Positions 13,157 through 13,484 of a DNA stretch of 13,484 bases are shown piece after piece. The first letter of the stretch is position 1; each line of letters begins with the position of its first letter. This stretch comes from Thermoplasmata archaeon. Lineage in GTDB: Archaea > Thermoplasmatota > E2 > DHVEG-1 > B18-G2. The position numbers were made by a program, and so were the translations under genes. The notes beneath the pieces are model-generated. The model searched no databases and was not told the origin of the DNA. It was given only the letters and a program-made list of their open reading frames with translations. The stretch covers positions 1-13,484 of the forward strand of contig JAGGWT010000043.1 of assembly GCA_021163455.1 (NCBI GenBank). The letters are read 5' to 3'.

Positions 13157-13484
13157 TCAGATCACCCCCACAATGAAGAAGACCACAAGCAGGATCGCAG
13201 ATACACCTACAAACCATGCAACATAGTCATTTATTATTCCGGTATGATATTTCCTCAGAACATCATAGTATCCCTCCAAAGCTCGCATAAATCCCCAGTA
13301 TATGTTTCCTGCTCTTATGTGGAGGGCATTCTCATCAGGAACATCCATACCGGAAAGGAAAGGCTTGGTTTGTTCTCCCCCTTTATAATCTGATCTCCCA
13401 AATGCGCGTATTATATATACTATGAGGATTGCAACTACAAATGCCAGCAACCATATCACGGGATCCCAATATCCACCAGGTGTA
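13157..13484 (-). CDS. C-terminal part of a NuoL/HyfB/MbhH-like antiporter-type membrane subunit
   Basis: The frame is open from the right edge of the window to the stop at 13157, giving the last 108 residues of a longer protein. A GTG at 13459 is internal and not the true start. It shows a membrane segment VIWLLAFVVAILIVYIIRAFG, a hydrophilic loop containing PFLSGMDVP, NIYWGFMRALEGYYD and HTGIINDYVAW, and a final membrane segment to the C-terminus. This is the layout of the C-terminal tail of HycC/HyfB/EchA-type proton-translocating subunits, in which a PFLCG or PFLSG loop precedes the last helices. Assignment rests on this pattern and on the NuoH-type gene directly downstream, the same order as HycC-HycD and EchA-EchB. 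Ion specificity cannot be judged from the tail. Confidence 0.7.
   Translation of the reverse strand, partial: TPGGYWDPVIWLLAFVVAILIVYIIRAFGRSDYKGGEQTKPFLSGMDVPDENALHIRAGNIYWGFMRALEGYYDVLRKYHTGIINDYVAWFVGVSAILLVVFFIVGVI

Noticed and set aside
13157..13459. A complete 100-residue two-helix membrane protein starting at a GTG
   Set aside because: The frame continues without a stop to the window edge, and the residues match the C-terminal tail of NuoL/HyfB-type subunits, so it is a partial larger gene.

Overview
The window is dense archaeal chromosome, most likely from a thermophilic or hyperthermophilic euryarchaeote. Four things point there: a full-length reverse gyrase, GMP synthetase split into separate amidotransferase and PP-loop proteins, geranylgeranylglyceryl phosphate synthase for archaeal ether lipids, and archaeal TATA elements and C/D box RNA signals. 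The lineage below that level cannot be fixed by eye. A Thermoplasmata/DHVE2-like or related deep euryarchaeal source is a guess only.

Layout. (1) 1-1733, plus strand: the end of purE, then guaAb and guaAa, overlapping or 1 nt apart, a purine (AIR carboxylation / GMP) operon. (2) 3043-1737, minus strand: ggpS followed by ubiX with an ATGA overlap. GGGP synthase makes the first archaeal membrane-lipid ether bond, and UbiX makes the prenyl-FMN that the archaeal mevalonate route needs. (3) 3044-3228: a divergent promoter region. (4) 3229-7878, plus strand: a KaiC-like RecA-fold ATPase, a helix-turn-helix partner protein and reverse gyrase, with gaps of only 1 and 2 nt. (5) 11976-7890, minus strand: adenosylcobalamin-dependent class II ribonucleotide reductase, corrinoid adenosyltransferase and thioredoxin reductase, an operon that supplies enzyme, cofactor and reductant for dNTP synthesis. 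(6) 13484-12106, minus strand: the tail of an antiporter-like NuoL/HyfB/MbhH-type subunit and a complete NuoH/HycD/MbhM-type membrane subunit, the end of a respiratory or group 4 hydrogenase-type cluster.

The most interesting non-coding element lies in the 129-nt gap between the NuoH-type gene and the ribonucleotide reductase. It is a well-formed archaeal C/D box sRNA (C, D', C' and D boxes all present) on the minus strand, inside what is probably the leader of the reductase mRNA. Its D guide is complementary to a CAA-anticodon arm and by the D+5 rule would place a 2'-O-methyl on wobble C34, so a tRNA-Leu(CAA) target is predicted.

No tRNA, rRNA, CRISPR array, IS element or intein is seen. 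No gap between genes exceeds 300 bases; the longest, 185 nt, is the divergent promoter region.
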